A DNA stretch of 64,000 bases from CAZXWN01 sp964644695 [NCBI: uncultured bacterium] (GCA_964644695.1 CAZXWN010000014.1:8239-72238), one strand, 5' to 3'; positions 56,370 to 64,000 are shown, counted from the stretch's first letter. Notes: generated by a model from the sequence alone, not told the origin. Numbers and translations: made by a program.

Positions 56370-56394
56370 AAGGCCGGTTCATTACACCGGCCTT
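56370..56394 (-). terminator. terminator after the DUF362 gene
   Basis: A perfect 9-bp stem AAGGCCGGT / ACCGGCCTT with a 7-nt loop, followed on the minus strand by a T-run. It lies 25 nt after the stop. Confidence 0.9.
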
Positions 56395-56419
56395 ATGAAT
56401 ATCCAGTAATATTTATGGC

Positions 56420-57511
56420 TTACTTTCCGTAGTCCTGGAACATCTTACCCCACGGAGTATTGAGTGCATGCTTTTTCTGAATGGGTTTTCCTTTTAACGG
56501 CCACCAGATGTAGTCATGATAGAAAAAGGAACCAAAGATGAAACCATATACCAGGGGAGTATGGAAAAACAGATGCTGAAGTTTTTTCAGTGGCCCAAAC
56601 CAGATAATGTCTCCCACTTTAGAAGCCATATTATCCCCGACCGGGAAATGGAAGTTAACATTTGAGATGTCCTCACCCACAATTTCAATCTCACTCATTA
56701 TCCCCGTACCCAGGCCGTCCTCTGTTGCCATCCGAATATAGGGAATAGTCATAGGGTCAAATCCCATCATCTTGGCCGCCACGGCATCAATAGCCACGGA
56801 ATCAGACGATGCCAGCATGTAGTCTTTCTGAACCGGGATCATCGTTCGAGGTCCCGGACCGCTGCCACATAAAGTCCCATCCATGACCGCAAATATCCCG
56901 GAATGGATTTCCTTCTGAATAGCCAGTAAATCCACCAGAGTCTCATGAATCCAGGTATGGGTATAATGCCGTTTCGTATTTAACAACCCCCCAAAAGCAT
57001 TTTTCATCGCTCCGGTCGTTGTTGTGTAAATGTGGGTTTTCACCGTGGGGAGATGAACGATATTCTTATTGAGAAAATATTTAGGGATCCGGATATGATG
57101 GTGGAATACTTTATCCAAAGCCCTCATTCGAGCTTTAGGATGATATTCCATCCATTCAATATGGTCAGGGTTAAAGTTATAGAGTTCAGGGATATCATAT
57201 TTCTTATACAGCGGAGTGAGTTTATTCATATCTCCGCCCTTGAAGGGATTAGTAACGACCGTATTATTATGAACCGTGGATAAATCCATAAACCCACAGT
57301 CTTTCAATCCTTTGATAGTACCTTCCAGTTGCCAGGGCGTAGTGTTTGCTGAAAGATAAGGGAAATGCCACGAAATATTGTCTTTTAAAATCGTGGTCTT
57401 TGTTTTATCCAAGGCGGTTTCAATACCCGCTGATTTCATCATCATCGGGATATCTGTTAATACTGTTTCAGGTTTGGTTTTAATAACCGTCACTACTGAT
57501 TTTTTTGACAT
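56420..57511 (-). CDS. DUF362-domain protein without ferredoxin-type cluster
   Basis: 363 residues from ATG 57511 (AAGGA 6 nt upstream). The DUF362 core is recognisable in the KTHIYTTTTGAMKNAFGG segment, the GIFAVMDGTLCGSGPGPRTMI segment and DSVAIDAVAAKMMGFDPMTIPYI. Many DUF362 proteins carry C-terminal 4Fe-4S cysteines. This one has only two Cys in total and ends in an aromatic, hydrophobic tail (FFHTPLVYGFIFGSFFYHDY). The function of the family is not known. It stands in its own unit with a promoter at 57550-57578 and a strong terminator. Confidence 0.78.
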   Translation of the reverse strand: MSKKSVVTVIKTKPETVLTDIPMMMKSAGIETALDKTKTTILKDNISWHFPYLSANTTPWQLEGTIKGLKDCGFMDLSTVHNNTVVTNPFKGGDMNKLTPLYKKYDIPELYNFNPDHIEWMEYHPKARMRALDKVFHHHIRIPKYFLNKNIVHLPTVKTHIYTTTTGAMKNAFGGLLNTKRHYTHTWIHETLVDLLAIQKEIHSGIFAVMDGTLCGSGPGPRTMIPVQKDYMLASSDSVAIDAVAAKMMGFDPMTIPYIRMATEDGLGTGIMSEIEIVGEDISNVNFHFPVGDNMASKVGDIIWFGPLKKLQHLFFHTPLVYGFIFGSFFYHDYIWWPLKGKPIQKKHALNTPWGKMFQDYGK

Positions 57512-57549
57512 AATCATTCCTTTACTTAATGGCCCCGAACCTCATTTAA

Positions 57550-57578
57550 AATATATATGTTTTAAGGGGTGCTGACAA
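57550..57578 (-). promoter_or_regulatory. DUF362 gene promoter
   Basis: Minus strand TTGTCA (57578-57573), 17 bp, TATATT (57555-57550), 39 nt before the chosen ATG. Confidence 0.55.
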
Positions 57579-57701
57579 CCTGAATTATGGGTGTAATGTG
57601 ATATTTTACTCTAAATTACGGGTTTCCCATACTCATAAATGCTCTTTTCTGGTATAACAATGTAAATAAAAGTTTATTATGAATCTTGATATGAGGTATT
57701 T

Positions 57702-57920
57702 ATGATACTAATTGCAGCCAAATTCTTCCTGCTCTTGTCCTTCTTCTTCTTTTTTATCGGTATGGTAACCCGTTTTCTTGGTTATGGTCAGAATCAGGGA
57801 GCACCCTGGGCCTTCGGCATTACACCGGATGCTTACCTTCGATTTGCCAATACGCTGGTCCTCTATTCTATTGCGTTTGGTATTCTCCAACTGGCGAACT
57901 CGCTGCGGGTAGAATTCTAA
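57702..57920 (+). CDS. small membrane protein, unknown
   Basis: 72 residues with two hydrophobic segments, MILIAAKFFLLLSFFFFFIG and, after a loop (YGQNQGAPWAFGITPDAYLR), LVLYSIAFGILQLANSL. The ATG has GAGGT 4 nt upstream, and an extended -10 (TGG TATAAC, about 57650-57658) lies upstream. No family recognised. Its coding nature rests on the ribosome site and regular membrane pattern. Confidence 0.6.
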   Translation: MILIAAKFFLLLSFFFFFIGMVTRFLGYGQNQGAPWAFGITPDAYLRFANTLVLYSIAFGILQLANSLRVEF

Positions 57921-58231
57921 ATCATAGAGAATTACTCTTGATGGACAATTCTCATATCAGCGTCACCTTATAAGACTTGTATTCTCTGTGTTAAAATCAA
58001 TATTTACAATTGATTTCGTTGTTTATGCTGTTTTAGTTCTTTATTCCCTATTGAAATCAAATTTACAGGACACTACCCCATTAATTATGCTTTACGATTA
58101 TCCAATTCAAGAAGTGATGATGCCGGGCAGGACATAAACCCTGCTTTCGGTTCCTATTCGGCTGCGATATTCGCCGTATTCAAATAAACACTTACTCCAA
58201 ACACAATAAAATGATTTCAGGAAGGTTAATT
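57921..58231. other. intergenic region, no gene seen
   Basis: About 310 AT-rich bases before metG. A 7-bp inverted repeat GAGAATT/AATTCTC at 57927-57953 could end the small gene. An extended -10 (TGT TAAAAT) near 57990 and several weak -10 matches nearer metG give no clear promoter. A GC-richer stretch at about 58115-58180 has no recognisable coding. Confidence 0.35.
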
Positions 58232-59788
58232 ATGAGTAAACCTAAATTCTATATAACAACACCCATATATTATGTAAATGCCGCCCCCCACATCGGGCAC
58301 GCCTATACCAGTATTGCCGTTGATACGGTAGCCCGTCATAAACGGCTGGCGGGATATGATGTGTTTTTTCTGACCGGTGTCGATGAACATGGACAGAAAG
58401 TTCAACTGGCGGCTGAAGAAAAAGGATTATCCCCTCAGGAACATGTCGATGCTCTTCATGTCCCCTTTAAGGAAATTACCCAAAAGCTAAATCTGACTAA
58501 CGATGATTTTATCCGGACCACAGAATCACGACATCAAAAGTCTGTACAGAAGTTATTTACAATCCTGAAAGATAAAGGATTGATTTATAAAGGCGGCTAT
58601 GAAGGATGGTATTGTGTCCCGGATGAGACCTTCTATCCAGAGACCCAGTTAGGGAAAGATCATACCTGTCCAGAGTGCGGACGCCCCGTTCAAAAACTCA
58701 CAGAAGAAACCTTCTTCCTTAAACTTTCGGCTTTCAAGGATTGGTTCTTGAAATATGTAGAGGAAAACCCACAAACCTTACAACCTGAACCGCGTAAAAA
58801 CGAAGTTGTCCAATTTGTAAAAGGTGATTTAAGAGATTTATCCATTACCCGGACAGCTATCAAGTGGGGAATCCCTGTCCCAGATGAATCAAACCATGTG
58901 TTTTATGTCTGGTTTGATGCGCTGGTGAATTACCTGTCCGCATTAGGATTTGCGGATGATGACACAAGATTTAATGAATGGTGGCAGGACCCTAAAACTG
59001 AAATCATTCATGTCGTAGGTAAAGAAATCTTCCGGTTCCATTCCATTATCTGGTTTTCCATGCTCGAAGGGGCTGGATTACGATTACCCAACAAGATCGT
59101 AGGTCATGGATGGTGGACGGCTAATGGAAAGAAGATATCTAAATCTCTGGGGAATGTGGTGGACCCCTTTGCTTTAGCCGAACAATATGGTATTGATGCC
59201 ATCCGTTATTTTGTCCTCCGGGAAGTTCCCTTTGGTTCTGATGGTGATTATTCGGAGAAGGCACTCATTAGTCGGTTTGATTCAGATTTGGCTAATGATT
59301 TAGGCAACCTGCTTTATCGTTCTCTCAGCATGCTGGAAAAGTATTTTGAAGGAGTTATTCCTCCCAAACCTGAGGGAGAGCCTGAATTGCCCGTAGCCGA
59401 TTCCATTAAAGAAGCCAGAGAGGCATACGACAATCTCGCGTTTAATGTCGCTTTATCCAAGGCTTGGGATCCTATTAAGACTTGTAACAAATATATCGAT
59501 CAATCGGCACCCTGGTCTCATTTCAAACAGGGTGATACAAAACGGGTCGGAGATATTCTCTATACAGCTCTGGAAACACTCCGAACTGCCGCGGTCCTCA
59601 TCTATCCAACAATGCCTGAGACTGCAGCCAAAATCTGGTATCAACTAGGTATTGATGAAGACATCCAAAAGACAGGCTACGCATCGATTGAAACCTGGGG
59701 TGGATTACCCACAGGTGTGAAGACCAGGCGTGGAGAACCTCTGTTTCCCCGGATACAAACCAAGGACGATACAGGCAAGAAAAAATAA
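58232..59788 (+). CDS. metG: methionyl-tRNA synthetase
   Basis: 518 residues. The first signature is TPIYYVNAAPHIGHAYTSIA with HIGH-type HIGH, and the second is KKISKSLGN (KMSKS box). The zinc knuckle region reads YCVPDETFYPETQL, then CPECGRPV. The first CxxC has Asp at the second Cys position, leaving three Cys. FHSIIWFSMLEGAGLRLPNKI and WWTANGKKISK are class Ia MetRS text. It lacks the C-terminal EMAP/Trbp111-like domain of longer MetRS. ATG 58232 has AGGAAGG 6 nt upstream, and an earlier in-frame ATG is less likely. It charges tRNA-Met. It is a single-gene unit with a bidirectional terminator. Confidence 0.95.
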   Translation: MSKPKFYITTPIYYVNAAPHIGHAYTSIAVDTVARHKRLAGYDVFFLTGVDEHGQKVQLAAEEKGLSPQEHVDALHVPFKEITQKLNLTNDDFIRTTESRHQKSVQKLFTILKDKGLIYKGGYEGWYCVPDETFYPETQLGKDHTCPECGRPVQKLTEETFFLKLSAFKDWFLKYVEENPQTLQPEPRKNEVVQFVKGDLRDLSITRTAIKWGIPVPDESNHVFYVWFDALVNYLSALGFADDDTRFNEWWQDPKTEIIHVVGKEIFRFHSIIWFSMLEGAGLRLPNKIVGHGWWTANGKKISKSLGNVVDPFALAEQYGIDAIRYFVLREVPFGSDGDYSEKALISRFDSDLANDLGNLLYRSLSMLEKYFEGVIPPKPEGEPELPVADSIKEAREAYDNLAFNVALSKAWDPIKTCNKYIDQSAPWSHFKQGDTKRVGDILYTALETLRTAAVLIYPTMPETAAKIWYQLGIDEDIQKTGYASIETWGGLPTGVKTRRGEPLFPRIQTKDDTGKKK

Positions 59789-59809
59789 TCCGATTTAATG
59801 CTAAAAGAA

Positions 59810-59842
59810 AAAGCGGTTGAGATTAACCCTCTCAACCGCTTT
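59810..59842. terminator. bidirectional terminator after metG and the pilin gene
   Basis: A perfect 12-bp stem AAAGCGGTTGAG / CTCAACCGCTTT between convergent stops at 59788 and 59859, flanked by A- and T-rich ends. Confidence 0.88.
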
Positions 59843-59858
59843 CTTATTACAATCTTAT

Positions 59859-60503
59859 CTAGGGTCCAACCCGAGTCACCATACCATTACTAATCGTTCC
59901 ATTGGTGGGGTCGTATTCATAATTCGGGTGTCCCATCTGCCCTTCCCGTATGAAATTGGTTCCTCCCCAATACCGTTTCCTGCCAGGACCATAACCCGCC
60001 AGTCGCCACACCGCTGAAGGATATTCATATACCCAGCCTGGTTTTGGGAATACACCAGTACCATGCAGTCTCAGGATATCAGCTGGTTTATTTGTGTAAT
60101 AGATATATGTATTATTCCCATCATCACTCCAGTCTTGTGCCGAGCGTTCACCACCCGGATTAAAAGGATCTATGGGGAGTGTAGAAATATAAGGAATCGG
60201 TGTTGTTAAAGGAATCAGTCGAATATTATAAGCAGATAAAAAATCAGGGGTATTATTCCCAATATTAGGCTGCCCATCAGTGGGCGGTGGAACCAGGACA
60301 AAACCGTTTGGATAATCCCCATTATCGACACAGTATGCCTCTAAAGCTGTAGCAAGAGTCTGAAGCTGCCCCTTTGTTTTGCTTATCTTTGCCCTGACCT
60401 GTGCGTTAAGAAAATTAGGTATTGCAATAGCTGCCAGTGTCGCGATAATGGCTACCACAATAAGCAATTCAATTAATGTAAATCCTTTTCGTATTGTCTT
60501 CAT
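59859..60503 (-). CDS. type IV pilin-like/GspG-like protein
   Basis: 214 residues. The short leader MKTIRKG is followed by FTLIELLIVVAIIATLAAIAIPNFLNAQVRAKISKTKG, the classic DUF1559/GspG-style pilin N-terminus with Glu at +5. After the helix come LQTLATALEAYCVDNGDYPNG and a C-terminal beta part with GYGPGRKRYWGGTNF. It is apart from the main pseudopilin operon, has its own near-consensus promoter and terminator, and may be the major pilin or an accessory one. No neighbour confirms the role. Confidence 0.85.
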   Translation of the reverse strand: MKTIRKGFTLIELLIVVAIIATLAAIAIPNFLNAQVRAKISKTKGQLQTLATALEAYCVDNGDYPNGFVLVPPPTDGQPNIGNNTPDFLSAYNIRLIPLTTPIPYISTLPIDPFNPGGERSAQDWSDDGNNTYIYYTNKPADILRLHGTGVFPKPGWVYEYPSAVWRLAGYGPGRKRYWGGTNFIREGQMGHPNYEYDPTNGTISNGMVTRVGP

Positions 60504-60532
60504 CGGCTTTCCCTCATATTGTCAATATAAAC

Positions 60533-60561
60533 AGAATACCCATCCTTCTGTCTCATGTCAA
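60533..60561 (-). promoter_or_regulatory. pilin gene promoter
   Basis: Minus strand TTGACA (60561-60556), 17 bp, TATTCT (60538-60533), 30 nt before the ATG. Confidence 0.6.
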
Positions 60562-60579
60562 TAATAGTTAAACTGATAT

Positions 60580-60608
60580 TTGGATAGTTTCTCCAATTCA
60601 ATTAAAAT
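60580..60608 (+). promoter_or_regulatory. bamA-like gene promoter, leaderless placement
   Basis: TTGGAT (60580-60585), 17 bp, TAAAAT (60603-60608). The A of the ATG (60614) is the sixth base after the -10, the usual transcription start. No Shine-Dalgarno site precedes the ATG. Confidence 0.5.
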
Positions 60609-60613
60609 GAATT

Positions 60614-62212
60614 ATGTCTTTTATTCAAAAACACTTCATCCAATATCTTTTGATTGGGTGCTTGATCCTGATGAGCACCTGTTGTATTGCTCAGACAAAC
60701 GACGATGAGTCTTGGGATGATGAGAATACTTCAGTCCCTGCACAACCCATAATCTCATCCATACTCTTTTCAGGTAACAGCACTTACTCCGCCAATGAAT
60801 TATTAAAGGAAATTTCCTTTATACCCAATACCACATATTCCCGAACTTTAGTTTTGGAAGGCAAGTATTTCATCAGCAATTACTATGTGGACCGTGGTTA
60901 CAAATGGGTACAAGTTTCCACCGATATTTTCACAGGGGATACAACCGGTGATTTGACATTGAAATATTTCATCAATGAGGGACCTGTAACTCATATCGGA
61001 GATATTAATATCAAGGGTAATGACAAGACCAAAGATAAAGTCATCTATCGTGAACTTTTATTTTCCCCAGGTTCTCTTTACCGTCGAAAAGATATTTACA
61101 CTTCCCAAAATCGTTTAATTTCATTGAATTATTTCACAGATGTCCAATTTACAGAAGAAACAACAGCTTCAAATAATACGACTGTGAATATTACAATTGA
61201 GGTTGTCGAACGAGGCACGGGTTTATGGTCTTTTGGCGCTGGATATAGCACCGAAGAAGGCATCCGAGGATATACAAGGTACCGACAAAGCAATTTGTTC
61301 GGCAATGGACAACAATTCAGCACTGGAATTAAATGGGCTGAAATTGGGGAAACCTATCAACGCAGCAGAGAATTTAGAACGGACTTTTTTGACCCTTCAT
61401 TTCTTGATAGTAAGTTAGGGTTAGGATTAGAGACTTACTATCGGCGGGAAGATTTTGATAATTATGACATTAATCGCCTTGGATTCGGAGCCTATTTGAC
61501 TCAGTTATTTTGGGACAATCAAATTCGTGCCACTCTGAAATACCGTCTGGAACAAGATTATGTTTTTAATGTTGATAACATCATCGATCCTTATATGTTA
61601 TCGATCAACAAGACAACGGATTGGATTTCAATGGTAAGTGCCAGCTTGGAAAAGGATACTCGCAACTCTCTTATTAATCCTTCAAAGGGTGGTATCTACT
61701 CTTTGGAATGGGGGTTGTCTTCAAAGGCTTTTGGGAGTGATTACAATTACTCCAAGATTTTGATTGATTTAAGAAGATATCATGAAATCAAGCCAAAAGT
61801 AGTCCTTGCACTCCGCGCCCGAGCAGGACATATTGAGTCTTTTGGTGACACCCAGAGTATACCCATTTATGAGCGATTATATGGCGGTGGTGCAGACTCC
61901 GTACGCGGGATAAAAGACAGATACCTGGGCCCTGCTGATATGGATGGATACCCCAAAGGTGGAAATACCAGCCTGATTTATAACATGGAATTAAGATTCC
62001 CCGTATATAAGGATTTTGGGGGAGTTGCTTTCTATGATGGGGGTGGCGTCTGGGAAGATATAAGTGATGTTGATTTAACGGATCTTCACCACTCAGTGGG
62101 GATGGGACTTCGCTATATGACACCGATAGGTCCGCTTCGCGTTGACTATGGATATGAGGTGTCGGGTGGCAATGATAAAAGAATCCATTTCAGCGTTGGA
62201 CAAACCTTCTAA
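60614..62212 (+). CDS. BamA/Omp85-type outer-membrane protein with two POTRA domains
   Basis: 532 residues with a signal peptide (about 1-26, ending CCIAQ; the tail may allow lipidation). An acidic linker follows. Residues about 45-120 and 121-200 are two POTRA domains (SSILFSGNSTYSANELLKEI; GDINIKGNDKTKDKVIYREL). From about 200 to the end is a 16-strand-type barrel with FGAGYSTEEGIRGY, the loop-6 motif SVRGIKDRYLGP, GPLRVDYGYEVSGG, and a terminal aromatic in HFSVGQTF. It is shorter than classic BamA (five POTRA, about 800 residues). The family inserts or exports outer-membrane proteins. It may be the main BamA of a lineage with reduced POTRA number or a paralog. Confidence 0.85.
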   Translation: MSFIQKHFIQYLLIGCLILMSTCCIAQTNDDESWDDENTSVPAQPIISSILFSGNSTYSANELLKEISFIPNTTYSRTLVLEGKYFISNYYVDRGYKWVQVSTDIFTGDTTGDLTLKYFINEGPVTHIGDINIKGNDKTKDKVIYRELLFSPGSLYRRKDIYTSQNRLISLNYFTDVQFTEETTASNNTTVNITIEVVERGTGLWSFGAGYSTEEGIRGYTRYRQSNLFGNGQQFSTGIKWAEIGETYQRSREFRTDFFDPSFLDSKLGLGLETYYRREDFDNYDINRLGFGAYLTQLFWDNQIRATLKYRLEQDYVFNVDNIIDPYMLSINKTTDWISMVSASLEKDTRNSLINPSKGGIYSLEWGLSSKAFGSDYNYSKILIDLRRYHEIKPKVVLALRARAGHIESFGDTQSIPIYERLYGGGADSVRGIKDRYLGPADMDGYPKGGNTSLIYNMELRFPVYKDFGGVAFYDGGGVWEDISDVDLTDLHHSVGMGLRYMTPIGPLRVDYGYEVSGGNDKRIHFSVGQTF

Positions 62213-62252
62213 TCAGTAAATCTCTCATAAATCGCCAATTAGTATTGCAAGT

Positions 62253-62281
62253 TTGACACCTTGCCACAGGGGGCATATAAT
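62253..62281 (+). promoter_or_regulatory. consensus sigma70 promoter
   Basis: TTGACA (62253-62258), a 17-bp spacer and TATAAT (62276-62281). Both hexamers match the consensus exactly. Expected start about 62288, 20 nt before the next open frame. Confidence 0.85.
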
Positions 62282-62307
62282 GAGGAATAGAGGACGATTC
62301 TCGTACT

Positions 62308-63234
62308 ATGAGAGAAAAATATCACTTACATTTAGGCGATAAAGAAATCATTGCGATCATTGTTAGAAATGGTCTTTTTGGCGGTCATTGGAAGAGGATG
62401 CGGGCAGATATGGAAAGTGGGAACTTAATATTTCCCGGAATTTCCCTTCCTTTAGTGGAAAACCTTCAGGACTTCGAGAGAAAACATCAATTAAACCTTA
62501 ATAGAGTTCTGTTTTCTGACCATTACTCTTATCGAACGATTGCGAGAGGTTTTTATCAGAAAGAAGATTCCGTTCATCGGATATGCTATGCCATTTGTCG
62601 TGGGATATTCAGTTATCCGTGTGTAGCCCAGGATAATCGCATTAACACTCAGGATCAAGAAGGGTCGGTGTGTCGTACATTTCTAGCCAGGCCACTTTAT
62701 ATTTGCCGTGGAGATGTAACACTTCCGATTTATAAAGGAGTTCATCGTATGTTACCAAACCCAGAGCAATTTAACAGTTCATCAGAAAATGATCAGGATA
62801 AATTGCTTGAACAATTAAATCGTATTCGTGAATGTTTCCCTTGTGATGACCAGAATTCTTGCCAGGACCATCAATATGTTATGCAGGCGACACAAGCTGT
62901 CATTCGGGAATATCAGTTGGAAAATTCTTTTGTTGGTAAACTTCTTGCCCGGTCGCTGTGTTGGATGACCGCAGAAGAATCGCGTTTGATGCAATTAATC
63001 GAAAAAGAGGGGCCAATGATTGATGGATCTCATCTCAATGATGACGATGAAGACCATGATGACTTTTTCCCAAACAACGAGAATGAAAGCTTTTATTCTG
63101 AAAGTTCAGATCCAGTATCAATTCCGTTGGAACCACATCCTTTGTTAGATGTACTTGATGATTTAAGGGAATCCATCAGGGACACAATACGTTTGATTCT
63201 TCAAATTAAGGAACGCGAAGAAAAGAACAGTTAA
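62308..63234 (+). CDS. protein of unknown function, possibly with an internal start
   Basis: 308 residues, cytoplasmic by look (no signal). The first 147 residues are rich in Arg, Cys and aromatic residues (Cys near 92, 96, 104, 119 and 131); the second half is acidic with a stretch of Asp and Asn (HLNDDDEDHDDFF) near 245-262 and a final helix. I recognise no family. The frame starts 20 nt after the expected start of the perfect promoter, with AGAGGA 13 nt upstream. A second in-frame ATG at 62749 has AAAGGAG 8 nt upstream, a much better ribosome site, so the real protein might be the last 162 residues and the preceding 460 bases a leader. The uninterrupted frame argues for coding of the whole. 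Confidence 0.55.
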   Translation: MREKYHLHLGDKEIIAIIVRNGLFGGHWKRMRADMESGNLIFPGISLPLVENLQDFERKHQLNLNRVLFSDHYSYRTIARGFYQKEDSVHRICYAICRGIFSYPCVAQDNRINTQDQEGSVCRTFLARPLYICRGDVTLPIYKGVHRMLPNPEQFNSSSENDQDKLLEQLNRIRECFPCDDQNSCQDHQYVMQATQAVIREYQLENSFVGKLLARSLCWMTAEESRLMQLIEKEGPMIDGSHLNDDDEDHDDFFPNNENESFYSESSDPVSIPLEPHPLLDVLDDLRESIRDTIRLILQIKEREEKNS

Positions 63235-63252
63235 CTAATTAGTTTTATACTT

Positions 63253-63280
63253 AACCCGAAGTGTTCATGAGCTTCGGGTT
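63253..63280 (+). terminator. terminator after the unknown gene
   Basis: A perfect 9-bp stem AACCCGAAG / CTTCGGGTT with a 10-nt loop, followed by TAATTTTTG. It lies 18 nt after the stop. Confidence 0.85.
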
Positions 63281-63364
63281 TAATTTTTGTATAATTAATC
63301 GGTTATGTTTTCCTAATCAAGATATGGCATAATGTTTGCAGTTAATATATTGGGTGAGAAGAGT

Positions 63365-63955
63365 ATGAAAGAAAAAAATATACATATAACACTGATACTT
63401 ATTGGATTAATCACATTCATGGTGATTAACCAAGGGTATTCTCAGTCCATATCCTCTTCGACAACCACACGAAATGGTACATCTTCTGTACCAAAAAAGA
63501 CATATGAACCGGATAAAATGAGTCGCGAATATAAGTATTTAGAAAAAAAACGTAATAGCTTAGATAATGACTTAGATGAAAAGTCTAAGGAAATCTCTGA
63601 GTATAAAATTCGCATGAAAGACTCTTCGAATCCTTTTGTCCGCTGGAAAACCAGAATGGATATTCAACAAAAGGTAGAAGAAGTAGATGCTTCCAAAAAG
63701 CAATATAATGATGTTGAAAGCCGGCTTTATGAAATGCGAAAGAACGCAGATAAAAAGAACTTTGAATCAAAGCCACAAGATTCAAAACGAACGGATGAAA
63801 GAGAGTCTATTCGCTATTCACCTGCGCCTAGAACTTACCAATCTGGCTCTGACAAGTCAAAAGATGATCGGAATACTGACCGAATCAGAATAGACAAAGA
63901 GAAAGAGCCATCAGAACGAGAGAAGAAAGCTCCTATTATCATTTTCACCCGTTGA
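63365..63955 (+). CDS. exported coiled-coil-type protein of unknown function
   Basis: 196 residues from ATG 63365, with GAGAAGAG 2-9 nt upstream; an earlier in-frame ATG adds 11 residues. Signal peptide about 1-26 (ITLILIGLITFMVINQGYSQ). After a Ser/Thr linker, residues about 45-115 are charged and heptad-like (YKYLEKKRNSLDNDLDEK, KSKEISEYKIR, QQKVEEVDASKKQYND). The C-terminal third is Arg/Lys/Asp/Ser-rich and probably disordered. No family recognised. Periplasmic or envelope location is inferred from the signal peptide. Confidence 0.6.
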   Translation: MKEKNIHITLILIGLITFMVINQGYSQSISSSTTTRNGTSSVPKKTYEPDKMSREYKYLEKKRNSLDNDLDEKSKEISEYKIRMKDSSNPFVRWKTRMDIQQKVEEVDASKKQYNDVESRLYEMRKNADKKNFESKPQDSKRTDERESIRYSPAPRTYQSGSDKSKDDRNTDRIRIDKEKEPSEREKKAPIIIFTR

Positions 63956-64000
63956 AGAGATATTTGAGGGTTAGTGGAAGGGGTGGACAGATGCCGTGGG

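Noticed and set aside
62288-62748. RNase P, tmRNA or SRP RNA in the region before the internal start
   Set aside because: None of the conserved core strings of these RNAs is present and the region is an open frame of 147 codons.
63991-64000. Possible start of another gene (ATG at 63991 with GGAAGGGG upstream)
   Set aside because: Only ten bases are in the window, too few to support a call.
1-64000. CRISPR arrays, insertion sequences, integrases, phage genes, rRNA
   Set aside because: No direct-repeat array, transposase, recombinase or rRNA text was found on either strand.

Overview
The window comes from a Gram-negative, peptidoglycan-containing bacterium. It encodes an Omp85/BamA-type outer-membrane protein, a PBP4-type carboxypeptidase, an Amidase_3 cell-wall hydrolase and a large set of type II secretion/type IV pilus parts. 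The DNA is moderately AT-rich. Most genes have clear Shine-Dalgarno sites and sigma70-like promoters with 17-bp spacers. I cannot name the phylum. The mix of GspG-like pseudopilins, a lamin-tail GspK, a gingipain-type C25 protease without an obvious sorting tail, a fused homocysteine methyltransferase/MTHFR and a DUF5009-like membrane protein fits an uncultured diderm lineage around the FCB/PVC groups, but that is a guess.

Layout. 1-6.2 kb (- strand): an operon of seven pseudopilin-like proteins (the last runs off the left edge) plus an exported cohesin-like protein, led by a good promoter at 6341-6369. 7-13.2 kb (-): the secretion/pilus motor set, pilB-like ATPase, pilT, second pilB/gspE and pilC/gspF. 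13.4-20.7 kb (-): copper P-type ATPase, a secreted GH18 glycosidase and an alginate-lyase-family protein. 20.7-25.9 kb (-): TCA genes sucD, sucC, isocitrate dehydrogenase and aconitase. 26-30.5 kb (-): envelope genes (amidase-NlpC/P60 fusion, CcdA, PBP4). 30.7-37.2 kb (+): an AT-rich surface-glycan operon with three genes of GDP-D-glycero-alpha-D-manno-heptose synthesis, an epimerase, two GT4 transferases and a methyltransferase. 37.4-42 kb: zinc-ribbon protein, an unknown SIS-like protein paired with a nucleoside hydrolase, malate dehydrogenase and a metallo-beta-lactamase-fold protein. 42-46.5 kb (-): a 1464-residue C25 protease. 46.6-51.4 kb (+): tRNA-Ser(UGA), U32 protein, DUF5009-like membrane protein and HAD phosphatase. 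51.4-53.2 kb (-): four small orphan membrane proteins. 53.5-64 kb: homocysteine methyltransferase/MTHFR, secreted unknown, DUF362 protein, MetRS, an orphan pilin, a short BamA-like protein and two unknown proteins.

How the parts fit. The pseudopilins, motor ATPases and PilC can form an export or pilus machine. The GH18 enzyme, the lyase-like protein, the C25 protease and the cohesin-like protein are plausible exported cargo, though nothing in the sequence proves the route. The secretin, prepilin peptidase and inner-membrane GspL/M-type platform proteins are not in this window. I saw no CRISPR array, insertion sequence, integrase or phage gene. The most unusual points are the lamin-tail GspK, the tandem GspG-like paralogs with the cohesin-like protein, a lyase lacking the expected NNH histidine, the SIS-like/nucleoside-hydrolase pair, the orphan membrane-protein cluster, promoter placements that imply leaderless mRNAs, and an unknown gene with a consensus promoter and a strong internal start site.
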